Assembly: GCF_023241715.1 (NCBI RefSeq)
Contig: NZ_JALQCW010000004.1
Location: 1-64,000 of the forward strand
Direction: 5' to 3'
Source: Pseudomonas morbosilactucae
GTDB taxonomy: Bacteria; Pseudomonadota; Gammaproteobacteria; Pseudomonadales; Pseudomonadaceae
Length of the DNA: 64,000 bases
In this document: positions 29,772-39,381 of the stretch, piece by piece
Layout: the number at the start of each line of letters is the position of its first letter
Numbering within the stretch: position 1 is the stretch's first letter
Notes under the pieces: generated by a model
What the model was told of the DNA's origin: nothing
What the model saw: only the letters and a program-made list of their open reading frames with translations
Database searches by the model: none
Program-made: the position numbers and the translations under genes

Positions 29772-31715
29772 ATGAATATCAAGCAGAAGCTGACCTGGGC
29801 GTTCGCGGCTATCGCGTGCGTCCCGGTCATCCTGGTCGCCGTTTTGGTGGTGCTGAATCTGCGAGAGGGGGCCCAGGCCAATTTTCTCGACAGCAGCGGT
29901 CGCGAGATCCGCCAGATCGACAATGGCATGAAGCAGTTTTTCGATGGCATCAGCCAAAACGTCGACTACGTAGCCAAGGACCCGCGGGTGGTCGCAGCCA
30001 AAGACCTCAAGAGCTACGCTGGCGCCGAAGCCGCGCAAATTCCCCTCACTCAGACCAACAAAGAGCTGCTGGCGATATTCGACCAGTTCGCCAAAAGCCA
30101 TCCGAGTACTGCTTACCTGTCCCTGGGCCTGAGCGATGGCGGTTACGCCAGCTGGCCGGACGACGCCAAACTGAACAACTACGACCCACGCGTACGTCCC
30201 TGGTACAAAGCGGCCATCGCCGCGCCAGGTGCCACCGTGCGCACCGGGGCCTACTATTGGGCGCCGGACGATGTGACGCTGATCGGCACCGTGCACACGG
30301 TCGCCGACGCCGCCGGGAATATCCTGGGGGTGGTTGGCTTGGACGTGTCGCTCAAACAGCTCACCGAACTGGTGCGCAACATCAAGCTGGGCGACAGCGG
30401 CTACCTGATGCTGGTGGAAGCCAACGGCAACGTGCTGGTAGACCCCAGCGACGCCAAGCACAACTTCAAACCCCTGGCCGACCTGGGGCCCAACTATGCC
30501 GAACTCGCCAAGCGAGGCGATGGCGTGACCCAGATCGAGATTGATGGCGTGCCCTACATGGCCAACGTGGTCAGTTCCAAAGACCTGGGCTGGCGCTTTA
30601 TCGGCCTGATCAAGCGTGATGAAGTGATGGCCGACGCCACCCGCCTGACCTGGTTGATCGCCGCCATTGCAGCGGCATTGGCGTTGGTGTTCGCGATTGT
30701 CGGCGCCAGCTTTGCCAGCGTTATCGTGCGTCCGATTCGCGGCGTGGCCGACGGCCTGCAAGAAATCGCCGAAGGAGAGGGCGACCTGACGCGCCAGCTC
30801 AAGGTGCAGGGCAAGGACGAAACCGCCAGCTTGGCGGGCTGGTTCAACCAGTTCCTGGGCATGATCGCCCAATTGGTGCAGCGCATCGGCAGCGCCTCAT
30901 CTGACCTGCAGACCGCCGCCGCCGACTCCAGCGAAGTGGCCAACAACATGAACCAGGCCGCAGGTCGCCAGCGTGAAGCCGTGGAGCTGGTGAGCACGGC
31001 ATTCAACGAAATGGTCGCTACTGCCAACGAAGTCGCGCGTTCATGCAGTGCCGCCGCGTCGAGTGCCGACGAAGGCTACCGCGACGTACATGACGGCCAG
31101 CAGCACATCGGCGAAGCCACCGGCAGCGTGCTCAAGCTCAGCGAAGACCTGCAAAAGTCGACCCAGACCATGCAGTTGCTGGAGCAGGACAGCCAGAACA
31201 TCAACACCATTCTCGACACCATCCGCTCGATTGCCGAGCAGACCAACCTGCTGGCGCTCAACGCAGCGATTGAAGCGGCGCGCGCCGGTGATCAAGGCCG
31301 AGGTTTCGCCGTGGTCGCCGACGAAGTCCGCGCCCTGGCTCGTCGGACAGCCGATTCCACCGGCGAGATCGACAGCTTGCTGGGCAATCTCGCCCGCCGC
31401 ACCCAGGAAGTCACGCAGCAGATGCAAGGCAGCCTGCAGGTGTCCCACGCGAGTGTGGAACGCATCCAGCAGGCCCGTGACAGCTTTGACAAGATCCGTG
31501 GCTCGGTGGACTCGATCCGCGACCAGAACACGCAGATCGCCACAGCCGCCGAGGAGCAGCACCAGGTGGCCGAAGAGATCAATCGGCACATCGCGCAGAT
31601 CCATGCCGATGCCCAACTGGTCGAAGGCTTTGCCCAGTCCTCACAGATTGGCTCGGGTCGATTGATAGAGATTTCTGGTCAGCTCAAAGGCCTGGTGGGT
31701 CGTTTCAACTATTAG
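29772..31715 (+). CDS. Methyl-accepting chemotaxis protein, dCache sensor
   Basis: A 647-residue chemoreceptor. It has one N-terminal membrane helix (residues 8-28), a periplasmic dCache_1 domain (about 35-275), a second membrane helix (about 296-318, [25 protein letters not shown]), a HAMP domain and a long cytoplasmic coiled coil. The signalling tip is [37 protein letters not shown]. The distal Cache pocket carries [10 protein letters not shown], then a Tyr pair and GVVGLDVSL, matching the Tyr-Arg-Trp-Tyr...Asp arrangement of amino-acid-binding dCache sensors such as PctA. The ligand is therefore probably an amino acid or amine, but this needs a binding test. There is no CheR-binding pentapeptide at the C-terminus. 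It is driven by the FliA promoter at 29645. Confidence 0.92.
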   Translation: MNIKQKLTWAFAAIACVPVILVAVLVVLNLREGAQANFLDSSGREIRQIDNGMKQFFDGISQNVDYVAKDPRVVAAKDLKSYAGAEAAQIPLTQTNKELLAIFDQFAKSHPSTAYLSLGLSDGGYASWPDDAKLNNYDPRVRPWYKAAIAAPGATVRTGAYYWAPDDVTLIGTVHTVADAAGNILGVVGLDVSLKQLTELVRNIKLGDSGYLMLVEANGNVLVDPSDAKHNFKPLADLGPNYAELAKRGDGVTQIEIDGVPYMANVVSSKDLGWRFIGLIKRDEVMADATRLTWLIAAIAAALALVFAIVGASFASVIVRPIRGVADGLQEIAEGEGDLTRQLKVQGKDETASLAGWFNQFLGMIAQLVQRIGSASSDLQTAAADSSEVANNMNQAAGRQREAVELVSTAFNEMVATANEVARSCSAAASSADEGYRDVHDGQQHIGEATGSVLKLSEDLQKSTQTMQLLEQDSQNINTILDTIRSIAEQTNLLALNAAIEAARAGDQGRGFAVVADEVRALARRTADSTGEIDSLLGNLARRTQEVTQQMQGSLQVSHASVERIQQARDSFDKIRGSVDSIRDQNTQIATAAEEQHQVAEEINRHIAQIHADAQLVEGFAQSSQIGSGRLIEISGQLKGLVGRFNY

Positions 31716-31730
31716 CATCCCTGCCCGAAT

Positions 31731-31756
31731 GAAAACGGTGAGCCCTCACCGCTTTC
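31731..31756 (+). terminator. Terminator after the chemoreceptor
   Basis: GAAAACGGTGAG and CTCACCGCTTTC form a 12-bp stem (one A-C mismatch) around CC, about 16 bases after the stop codon. Confidence 0.6.
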
Positions 31757-32142
31757 ACTCGGCCGGTCTACGCCGCTTTTATCGCTTCCACCGTTCCACT
31801 GAGCGCTTCAGGCCGGTCTATCGAATCGCAGAGAGTCCGGTCGGAGCTGTCCTCATCAATAGCCCACTTGGCCTTTCATAAGAAACTAATAATGCCCCCA
31901 GTTTTGCCCCCACTTGCACCGTGCGTGCGAGCAATGGCGAGCGGCGATTTATGACCAAAGACCAAGATGGTACAGGGTGACTTTCGGTGTCACTCCAGAT
32001 TGGAATTGGGTGAGTTCTGGTAGCCAATATTGGTGCAGCAAAGCGCTAGGAGGAGAGGCCGCATCCAGGTTCAGCTTTATGAATGGAAGAACGTGCGGTT
32101 GGACGGCTGTTGGCGCAGCCGACCAACGACTGACTCCATTCG
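31757..32142. other. Gene-free stretch with GCCCCCA repeats
   Basis: No credible gene is seen. TGCCCCCA occurs at 31893-31900 and again at 31905-31912, a 12-bp period within a GTTTTGCCCCCAC context that resembles arm-type repeats beside integrase genes. A hairpin at 32098-32127 (stem GTTGG-n-CGGCTG / CAGCCG-n-CCAAC) lies just past the stop of the OprD gene and may be its terminator. Confidence 0.45.
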
Positions 32143-33405
32143 TCAGAACTTAAATGTATACCGGAAAATCAGGCGGTTTTCGTTGGCGCTATCGGCGTAC
32201 GTCGACCGATTGGTCGAGTTTCGCCACTGCGCTGACACATTTTTGAACGGCCCACTCTGGATGGTGTAAGTGATATCAGTCACACGCTCCCATTCCTTAC
32301 CGTCCTCTCCTTCAAGTCGTAAGCGGGCGGCCTGAGCCGAGCTCAGTAACGTCGGGTCTACCTTTTGTCCTTTCGCATACTTCAAACCAAGGGTGAGTCC
32401 AGGCAATCCTGCGGCGGCAAGATCAAAATCGTAACGTGCAATCCACACCCGTTCCTGAGGCGCCGTAAAGGTGCTGACCAGCGACTCGCCGAACAGATAG
32501 GTATCAGCGCCGTTGACCATGGCGAACGGCGTATCGCCCCAGGCCCTCTGAAAGCCAACGCCCAGGGTGTGACCGCTCTGGCGAAAAGACAACATCGTGC
32601 TGAGGGTACGGTTATTCACATCACCCACCCCTTGATCGCCTGTATCGCCGGCCGAAAAGTAGCGAACGTCAGACAGCACGGTACCGCTGCCCAGCGCGTG
32701 TTCATACTTGAGGCCAAAGAAATTCGAGCGGTAAAGGTCTTCCAACTCAGCCACGTGGTAGCTGAGTGAGAGTTGGGGCATCGGTTTGTAATCAACCGCC
32801 AGATAGGAGAAATGATCTGCCTTTACCGGCTTGTACCCGAACGCCGTCAAGGGTTCGAAATCCGTGGAGTTGCGTTGTTTGACCGCGTTGATACGGATTG
32901 CACTGAAGGTCAGGGAATCCAGCTCTTTGGATACCAGCATCCCACCCCGGAACACTTGCGGCAGCAGTCGGCTGTTATTGCTCGACAGCAGCGGGAGTAC
33001 CGGGTTGAGCCCGCCGATGCGCAGCTCACTACGGCTTAGGCGGGCTTTTGCGGTGGGTATGAATTTGCCGTATTGATCTTCTACATTGCGCCGCGAGTCG
33101 TAGGCCAATAGGCCTGACCCCGTACGCTCAGGGCTGGAGTCGAGTTTCACCCCGAGCAAACCGAGTGCGTCGACGCCAAAACCCAACGGGCCCTCGGTGA
33201 ATCCGGACTGTAGATTCAAAATAAAGCCCTGAGCCCACTCATCGCGTTTCGATTGGCTGGCCCCTTCGTTACGAAAGTCCCGATTGTAGTAGAAGTTGCG
33301 TAATTCCAGGCTGGTCTGTGTATCACCGACAAAGTCTGCAAAGGCGTTTGGCGCCGCAGAGGAAAACAACAGGATCGTCACCGACGTCGTACGGTTTATT
33401 GCCAT
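32143..33405 (-). CDS. OprD-family outer-membrane porin
   Basis: A 420-residue OprD/OccK-type porin. It begins with a signal peptide (MAINRTTSVTILLFSSAAPNAFA) followed by the family opening DFVGDTQTSLELRNFYYNRDFR. It then shows alternating beta-strand segments, the basic-ladder style LNPVLPLLSSNNSRLLPQVFRGG motif and the closing aromatic NENRLIFRYTFKF. The frame extends upstream to 33486, but ATG 33405 gives the proper signal peptide. OprD porins admit small carboxylates or basic amino acids. Here it is the last gene of a set with an AAHS transporter, nitroreductase and acyl-CoA ligase, so an aromatic or aryl-alkenoic acid is the likely cargo. Confidence 0.9.
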   Translation of the reverse strand: MAINRTTSVTILLFSSAAPNAFADFVGDTQTSLELRNFYYNRDFRNEGASQSKRDEWAQGFILNLQSGFTEGPLGFGVDALGLLGVKLDSSPERTGSGLLAYDSRRNVEDQYGKFIPTAKARLSRSELRIGGLNPVLPLLSSNNSRLLPQVFRGGMLVSKELDSLTFSAIRINAVKQRNSTDFEPLTAFGYKPVKADHFSYLAVDYKPMPQLSLSYHVAELEDLYRSNFFGLKYEHALGSGTVLSDVRYFSAGDTGDQGVGDVNNRTLSTMLSFRQSGHTLGVGFQRAWGDTPFAMVNGADTYLFGESLVSTFTAPQERVWIARYDFDLAAAGLPGLTLGLKYAKGQKVDPTLLSSAQAARLRLEGEDGKEWERVTDITYTIQSGPFKNVSAQWRNSTNRSTYADSANENRLIFRYTFKF

Positions 33406-33523
33406 CTCGAATGCACCTTTTGTTGTTGTTTTTGGTGTTTGCGGCGCGCACGCCCCCTCAGAGGGAGGCGCTTGCGCGCTCCGCATGCCGACAGTCTTGA
33501 GGTCTAGTAAAAAGGGTGAGGTG

Positions 33524-35176
33524 TCAGCCCGTTGAGGCCAGCCGTACGATTGCCTCTTGGCTTCCGGCTTGTTGGCGCAGGATGAACTTCTGGATTTTCC
33601 CTGTGGCGGTTTTCGGCAGCTCCATGAATATCACGCGGCTCGGGCACTTGTAGCGGGCCAGGCGCGCCTGGCAATACGCGATCAATTCAGCTTCGGTGGG
33701 TGGCTGAACCTGGCTTCTGAGCTCGATGAAGGCGCAGGGCACTTCACCCCATTTGTTGTCTGGCTGCGCCACCACGGCGGCATGCAACACCGATGCGTGA
33801 CCATGAAGAATGTCTTCGATCTCTACGGATGAAATGTTTTCACCGCCAGAGATGATGACGTCTTTGGTGCGGTCGGTGATTTGCACGTAACCGTTGGGAT
33901 GAACCACGGCGACATCACCGGTATGGAACCAGCCGCCCTCAAATGCTTTTTGCGTTGCGGACTGATTTTTCAGATAACCCATCATGACGGTATTGCCGCG
34001 CAACAACAGTTCACCTGTAGTCTGGCCATCATGCGGAACGGGTTCGAGTGTTTGTGCATCGGCAACCAGCAAACCTTCGAAAGCTGCCGCCCGCGCGCCC
34101 TGTCTTACGCGCATCCTGGCTTTTTCGGAGGGGCTGAATTCATCCCAAGTGTCCTGCCAGACGCAACTGACCGGAGTACCCGCGACTTCGGTGATGCCGT
34201 ACACGTGGTCGACCTGAAAGCCCATTGAAACCACCGCGTCCAAGACTGTGGCCGGGGGAGGGGAACCGGCCGTCAATACACGCACAGGGTGGGGGAGACT
34301 GAACGGTGTTGGGGTGTTCGCAAGCATGGCCATCACCGTCGGTGCTGCACAGAAGTGATTGGCTTTATGTTCGACAATGGCGCCGAAGACAGCGTCCGCT
34401 GTCACTTTGCGTAGGCAAATGTGGGTGCCTGCCGCAGCAGTGATCGCCCATGTGAAGCACCAACCGTTGGCATGGAACATGGGCAGCGTCCATAAATACC
34501 GTGGCGCCTGGGCAAGCGGCCAATTGGTCATCTGCAGTAAGCTCATCAGGTAGGTGCCCCTATGGCTGACCACGACGCCTTTGGGATCGCCGGTGGTGCC
34601 GGAGGTGTAGTTGAGGGCTATCGGCTGCCATTCCGTGCCGGGCCATACGCCCTGGAAATTCGGGTCTCCTTCGGCAAGCAGGGCTTCATAGTCGATCCCA
34701 TCAATTGCGCCAACTGCCGGGGCCAGGTGATCTCGGATTATCACGATTGCCGGTGGGCGTTCGAGCTTCTTCAACGCGGCACTGGCCACGGCCATGAACT
34801 CGCAATCCACCAGCAGCAAGCTGCACTCACTGTGCCGCAGGATAAATGCAATGCCTTCGGCATCCAGGCGATGGTTGATGGTATTGAGGATGGCGCCGGA
34901 TAAAGGAATGCCGAAGTGGGCTTCGATCATTGCCGGGGTGTTCGGGGAGAGAATCGAAACCGTCTCCCCTGGTTGCACGCCCCGGCCCACCAGCGCTGAG
35001 GCGAGGCTATAACAGCGCTCACGTGTTTGTGCCCAAGTACGCTGCAGTTCTCCGTGAATAATCGCGACACGCTCAGGATGAACCAACGCGGCGCGGTCCA
35101 GAAATCCCAAGGGTGTTAACGGAACATGGTTGGCTGGGGTTTGATCAAGTCCACTTGCGTACGCTGCACTGATCAT
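33524..35176 (-). CDS. Acyl-CoA synthetase (AMP-forming)
   Basis: A 550-residue ANL-superfamily ligase. The P-loop is LNYTSGTTGDPKGVVVSHRG (about residues 180-199). The second motif is VYGITEVAGTP. The adenine motif is GYVQITDRTKDVIISGGENISSVEIE, and the C-terminal catalytic Lys is in LPKTATGKIQKF. It joins a carboxylic acid to CoA through an acyl-AMP. By pattern it is near the AlkK/DmdB-type medium-chain and methylthio/arylalkanoate ligases; the exact acid is inference. The start codon overlaps the nitroreductase stop by four bases (ATGA), so translation is coupled. Confidence 0.92.
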   Translation of the reverse strand: MISAAYASGLDQTPANHVPLTPLGFLDRAALVHPERVAIIHGELQRTWAQTRERCYSLASALVGRGVQPGETVSILSPNTPAMIEAHFGIPLSGAILNTINHRLDAEGIAFILRHSECSLLLVDCEFMAVASAALKKLERPPAIVIIRDHLAPAVGAIDGIDYEALLAEGDPNFQGVWPGTEWQPIALNYTSGTTGDPKGVVVSHRGTYLMSLLQMTNWPLAQAPRYLWTLPMFHANGWCFTWAITAAAGTHICLRKVTADAVFGAIVEHKANHFCAAPTVMAMLANTPTPFSLPHPVRVLTAGSPPPATVLDAVVSMGFQVDHVYGITEVAGTPVSCVWQDTWDEFSPSEKARMRVRQGARAAAFEGLLVADAQTLEPVPHDGQTTGELLLRGNTVMMGYLKNQSATQKAFEGGWFHTGDVAVVHPNGYVQITDRTKDVIISGGENISSVEIEDILHGHASVLHAAVVAQPDNKWGEVPCAFIELRSQVQPPTEAELIAYCQARLARYKCPSRVIFMELPKTATGKIQKFILRQQAGSQEAIVRLASTG

Positions 35177-35913
35177 GGGCAGGTCTCCTTATTATTATGA
35201 TGAAAAATGGCGAAAGCGCTGACCGGTTCCCGAGCTGTCACTAGAGTGTTTTCAATGGCCTTGGGGTCGGCATAGCCAAGGCTCATGCCACACACCAGCA
35301 TCTGGTCGGCGGGAATGCTCAACGTCTCTGAAATGACGTTGTGGTATTTGAGAAATGCGGCCTGCGGGCAGGTGTGCAAACCCCGCCCACGTGCTGCCAG
35401 CATGATGCTTTGCAAAAACATGCCGTAGTCCAGCAGGCTGCCCTGTTCCAGGACGTTGTCCACGGTGAACAGCAGGCCCACCGGTGCATCGAAGAAACGA
35501 TAATTGCGCCCATGCTGTTCGTGCATGTGCTGCTTTTCACCCTTGGCGATGCCGAGCAGTCCATAGAGGTCCCAACCCACCTTGCGCCGCCGATCGATGT
35601 AAGGCGTGACCCATTCGTTCGGGTAATAGGTGTAGGGATCCTGCAGGCCGCTGCTGAGCTGTGGGTCGTTATCTATCGCGCTGATGGCCAACGACAGGCG
35701 CTCTTTCGCCGCACCGGTTACAACGTGCACCCGCCAGGGTTGCATGTTCACTCCCGAGGCACTGAAACGTGCGACATCCAGAATCGCTTCGATTTCTTCA
35801 TGCGCTACGGCGGTCGGCAAAAAGGCCCTGACGCTGCGCCGTGATGTGATTGCCCAGTCGACAGTACGCTGGGTTTCTTGCGCAGACAGCGGCGTGGGTG
35901 ACAGGCGATTCAA
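35173..35913 (-). CDS. Nitroreductase-family FMN oxidoreductase
   Basis: A 246-residue nitroreductase. The FMN phosphate motif SRRSVRAFLP is at residues 24-33, with SASGVNMQPWRVHVVTG (flavin and dimer contacts) at about 53-69. The C-terminal MSLGYADPKAIENTLVTAREPV carries the family's last motif. It can reduce nitro groups, quinones or unsaturated acids, and some relatives dehydrogenate or dehalogenate instead. It sits between the AAHS transporter (35953) and the acyl-CoA ligase (35176), so it probably acts on the imported acid before or after CoA activation. The combination is uncommon for ordinary benzoate or phenylacetate routes. Confidence 0.9.
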   Translation of the reverse strand: MNRLSPTPLSAQETQRTVDWAITSRRSVRAFLPTAVAHEEIEAILDVARFSASGVNMQPWRVHVVTGAAKERLSLAISAIDNDPQLSSGLQDPYTYYPNEWVTPYIDRRRKVGWDLYGLLGIAKGEKQHMHEQHGRNYRFFDAPVGLLFTVDNVLEQGSLLDYGMFLQSIMLAARGRGLHTCPQAAFLKYHNVISETLSIPADQMLVCGMSLGYADPKAIENTLVTAREPVSAFAIFHHNNKETCP

Positions 35914-35952
35914 GATACGTATCCTTTTGGCAAGTCAGTTCCGGGTGAGCCG

Positions 35953-37299
35953 TCAGTGGGACAGGGCCGGTAATTTGCTGGCCTGATGGGAGTCAGCCCG
36001 TGACTGATTGACGAACGTGATCGCCAGTGCGCCGATCAGGCCTGCCAGCGCGATCACCATGAAATTCTGCTCCAGCGGCAAAGCCAGTGAAACGAGCCAG
36101 CCGATCAACACCGGCGCGATGATTGCGCCGATCCGACCCACTCCGGAGGCGAAGCCCACACCGGTGGAGCGAATGGGCGTGGGGTAGAAGTCCCCGGCAT
36201 AGGCGTAGGCGATCAACTGGGTACCCAGCGTCGAGGCACCGACGATGAACACCACGACAAACAACAACTCGGTTGAGCGTGTGAAGGCCATCGCTGTGAG
36301 TGCCAATGCCCCCACGATGTAGAACGCAATCAGCACATATTTGATATTGAGCTTGTCGCTCAACCATCCCCCGCCGATCGCACCTACAATCGCGCCCACG
36401 TTGAACACGATGACAAAGTTCAGGGCCGATCCGAGGCTATGACCCGACATCGCCATCAACTTGGTCAGCCAGGAATTAAGCGCATAGACCATGAAAAGCC
36501 CCGTCATGAAGGCCAACCAGATCATCACCGTGCTGAACCCGCGACCTTCGCTGAAGAGGCCCTTGATCGGGCTGTCGAGTGCGGCTTTGGTCTCGGTTGG
36601 GTTGCCTACCAATACCGCGTCATTGCTCAGTCGGAGAGTGGGGCTGATCCTCTGAACGATAGTGCGTAGTTCAGCCTGGCGGCCTTGTTTGAGCAAATAC
36701 GCCATGGACTCCGGCATGGTTTTCAATATCAGGGGGATCAGCAGCACAGGCAGCCCTGCGACAAAGAACACCGACTGCCAGCCATGGCTCTCGATCAGGT
36801 GTTTTCCTGTCAGTGCAACGAGAATGCCGCCCACGGAGTAGCCCGCGAACACCAGGGTGACTAACCGCGTACGCAGCTTGGCCGGTGAGAACTCGCCCAT
36901 CTGCGCGGTGACTATCGGCAAGACGCCGCCGATTCCAAGACCCGCGATAAAGCGCGAAATGCTGAAGCTGATGGGATCACTCGTCAGCCCTGCGGCGGCG
37001 GTAAACAGGCTGAACAGCGCCACACAGATCGCGATCATTTTTGGACGGCCGATGCGGTCAGCCAGTGTGCCGAGGAAAATGGCCCCGAGCATTGTTCCCA
37101 GCAGGGCCGACCCCGCCATCACGCCAGCACTGGTTGCGTCGATACCCATGTCCTGCATGATGGCGGGCAGGGCCGCGCCGACCACGGCAAGGTCATAACC
37201 ATCGATGATCAAGATAAGCACGCACCAGAACAGAATCAGCCGGTGAAACCGGTTGAATGTGGATTCGCCCGCGAGCGTATAGACGTTCACTGATTGCAT
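35953..37299 (-). CDS. AAHS-family aromatic acid:proton symporter
   Basis: A 448-residue 12-helix MFS transporter of the aromatic acid:H+ symporter group. The helix 1 motif is LIIDGYDLAVVGAALP (the DGYD acid pair used by PcaK and BenK), and the loop 2-3 motif is GTLADRIGRPKMIAI. Helix 8-9 loop motif GGGWLSDKLNIKYVLI is also present. It imports benzoate-like, hydroxybenzoate or arylpropanoid acids across the inner membrane. It lies 39 bp upstream of the nitroreductase start and downstream of the AraC regulator at 37471, with OprD at the far end for outer-membrane entry. Confidence 0.9.
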   Translation of the reverse strand: MQSVNVYTLAGESTFNRFHRLILFWCVLILIIDGYDLAVVGAALPAIMQDMGIDATSAGVMAGSALLGTMLGAIFLGTLADRIGRPKMIAICVALFSLFTAAAGLTSDPISFSISRFIAGLGIGGVLPIVTAQMGEFSPAKLRTRLVTLVFAGYSVGGILVALTGKHLIESHGWQSVFFVAGLPVLLIPLILKTMPESMAYLLKQGRQAELRTIVQRISPTLRLSNDAVLVGNPTETKAALDSPIKGLFSEGRGFSTVMIWLAFMTGLFMVYALNSWLTKLMAMSGHSLGSALNFVIVFNVGAIVGAIGGGWLSDKLNIKYVLIAFYIVGALALTAMAFTRSTELLFVVVFIVGASTLGTQLIAYAYAGDFYPTPIRSTGVGFASGVGRIGAIIAPVLIGWLVSLALPLEQNFMVIALAGLIGALAITFVNQSRADSHQASKLPALSH

Positions 37300-37470
37300 G
37301 AGGTGTCTCCTTCAATCTTATTGTTGTTGGTGAAGTGCACTTGGCGAGATTCTAGGAAGGCGAACAGGTGCCGCCCATGTCGGGTGGCACCAATTTGTGT
37401 GAGCTGTTTGGGCATGCGTGCAACGCAGTGCACTGAGCGGCGTTGGGGGAGGGTGGCCGCAGGGGGAGGC

Positions 37471-38487
37471 TTACTCCTCCAGACGTCCCCGTCGATAGGC
37501 GCCGGGGCTGACGCCGGTCCATTTCTTGAACGCCCGATGAAACGCACTGGTTTCCTCGAAGCCGGTGGCGGCCGCAACCTGTGTCACGGTCATATCGCCA
37601 CGCGACAGCAGGTCAATCGCCATGTCGCGACGAAGGTTGTCCCTGAGGTTCTGGTAATGCGTGCCCTCGGCTTGCAAGCGGCGTTGCAGTGTCGAGTTGG
37701 ACATGTGAAGGATCACCGCCAGCTCATCGCGCTCGGGCCATTTTTCCGGGCTTGATCCACGCAAGTAGCGTCTTATCTGTGCACTGAGGCTGTCGTCGTT
37801 GCGGTATTTCACCAGAAGGCTGCCGGGGGACTCCTTGAGGAAGGCGGCCACCGTGGCCGGCGACTGCGCAATTTTCATGTCGAGGAATTTTTTGTCGAAA
37901 CTGACCTGGGTCACGGGCGCGTCGTATTCGATGTCTTCACAGAAGCGCATGCGGTAGTCGCTTTGATCCTCAGGCCTGGAGGCCCGGAAACTGAGCCTGT
38001 ACAGGGGAATACGCTGGTTGACCAGCCAGCATGACAGCCCGTGTACGAGGATGAACCAGGTGCCATAGGCAAATAGGCGGCGCAGGACACCCTGGTCGTG
38101 TACCACGATAAAAGCCTGATCGCCCTCGACCTGCAACTCACCATGAATGTCATCCAGAACCAGCCGCAGGAACGACAGCATTCGCTGCAGTGCCTGGCCC
38201 AAGGTGCTGCAGTCCAGGAGCGCATGGCACATCAGCTTGAAGCTGCCGCGACGCATAGGATGGGTGTCGATGCCAAAAAATTCGTCATCCAGCAAGTCGG
38301 CTATCTCCACCCACAGTCGGGCGAAGGACGTCGCTGAGACTCGCGCTTTCGGGGCGTTGAGCAGTTGCGGGTCAATGTCGGCATTGGCCAATGCCATCGT
38401 CAGGTCCAGGCCCCGTTCTCTGGCGCTGTGCAATGCCTCATGCACCAAAGCCATTGACGTGGTGCCTTTGTCCTGGAGGGGCGTCAT
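37471..38487 (-). CDS. AraC-family regulator, arabinose-binding-like sensor
   Basis: A 338-residue regulator of the OruR/ArgR-like type. It has a large all-alpha N-terminal sensor (Arabinose_bd/PF12625 style, e.g. ARVSATSFARLWVEIADLLDDEFFGIDTHPMRRGSFKLMC) and a C-terminal AraC domain (MSNSTLQRRLQAEGTHYQNLRDNLRRDMAIDLLSRGDMTVTQVAAATGFEETSAFHRAFKKWTGVSPGAYR). It is the first gene in the run toward OprD and likely activates the transporter-nitroreductase-ligase-porin genes in response to the imported acid. A 171-bp gap before the transporter start leaves room for its operator. Confidence 0.88.
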   Translation of the reverse strand: MTPLQDKGTTSMALVHEALHSARERGLDLTMALANADIDPQLLNAPKARVSATSFARLWVEIADLLDDEFFGIDTHPMRRGSFKLMCHALLDCSTLGQALQRMLSFLRLVLDDIHGELQVEGDQAFIVVHDQGVLRRLFAYGTWFILVHGLSCWLVNQRIPLYRLSFRASRPEDQSDYRMRFCEDIEYDAPVTQVSFDKKFLDMKIAQSPATVAAFLKESPGSLLVKYRNDDSLSAQIRRYLRGSSPEKWPERDELAVILHMSNSTLQRRLQAEGTHYQNLRDNLRRDMAIDLLSRGDMTVTQVAAATGFEETSAFHRAFKKWTGVSPGAYRRGRLEE

Positions 38488-38612
38488 GGATGTTCCGTGC
38501 AGGTGTGGTTGGCGCTAATGTAGGGCTAACGCACATCCACCGCCAGCGGGACGAGTAGCTTCTCGGCTCAGGCGCGTGCGGGCGTGCCTGTTTTTCGCTC
38601 GACTCTTTATTT

Positions 38613-39323
38613 TTAAGTCGGAGGGCTGAGCGCAGAAAGTTTTCTTGCTCCTGCTGCAGAGTTTAACCAGAGCAGAATGGCAGCGAGAGAGGCGGCTACT
38701 ATCAGCGTAAGCCACATGATGACCAACACGCTGAATGTGACGCTATTGTTTAACTCACGGAAAATGCCGAAGGCAAAAGCGGTGTACCAAGACACACCCG
38801 AAACTGCGCCTGATGCGAGAAATAAGGCAGCTCTGCTGCGGGAGACTCCAAAGAGCAGGGGGCGACTCAAGTCGCGTAGAGCTTCTGGCAACACAAACGC
38901 ATGGATGATGATTCCATTGATGGTCAGGGCGATCACCACAATTATCTTCGCCCAGAGTTTAGGGTTATCCAATTTTCCCGGCGACTCCATCGCGTAAAGG
39001 GCTAGGAAACCAAGGCCTGATAGCCATAGGAGGCATAGTCCCGTAGTGACCGCGTCGCTGATGAAGTGAAAGGTGCGTCCGATTTCAACTGGGAGGCTCC
39101 CCCTGCGCATCCAACGGAAAATCCAGAGGTCTAGCATGGTTGCCCCGCCGAGACCGAAGCACATACCGAGCAGGTGTATACCGACAAGGAGTGTCAGAAC
39201 GTTTAGCTGTGGGAGTGGATCAGGCAAGGGAATGCTCAGCGCAAGTGTGTCTGCGAATAAGTGACCGCTACTGGAGAGCGCAAATAGGCCGCCGAAAATC
39301 ATGAAAGACGTTCGTATCTTCAT
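38613..39323 (-). CDS. Integral membrane protein of unknown function
   Basis: A 236-residue protein with six or seven hydrophobic segments, for example LNVLTLLVGIHLLGMCFGLGGATMLDLWIF, TTGLCLLWLSGLGFLALYA, LWAKIIVVIALTINGIIIHAFVLPEAL and VTFSVLVIMWLTLIVAASLAAILLWLNSA. Conserved-looking His residues near membrane ends (IHLLGM, FHFISD, IIIHAF) could bind haem or metal, as in cytochrome-b-like or copper-resistance membrane proteins. I do not recognise the family. It stands alone between the AraC gene at 37471 and the AKR at 39382, on the same strand as both. Confidence 0.7.
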   Translation of the reverse strand: MKIRTSFMIFGGLFALSSSGHLFADTLALSIPLPDPLPQLNVLTLLVGIHLLGMCFGLGGATMLDLWIFRWMRRGSLPVEIGRTFHFISDAVTTGLCLLWLSGLGFLALYAMESPGKLDNPKLWAKIIVVIALTINGIIIHAFVLPEALRDLSRPLLFGVSRSRAALFLASGAVSGVSWYTAFAFGIFRELNNSVTFSVLVIMWLTLIVAASLAAILLWLNSAAGARKLSALSPPT

Positions 39324-39381
39324 TTGTTACGACCTCAGGCTAGTGTTCTTATTCAGCGGGTAGCACGGGCGTGGCCCTTAT

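Noticed and set aside
29748..30872. A 374-codon minus-strand frame opposite the chemoreceptor
   Set aside because: Overlaps the well-supported dCache and HAMP regions and shows no family pattern.
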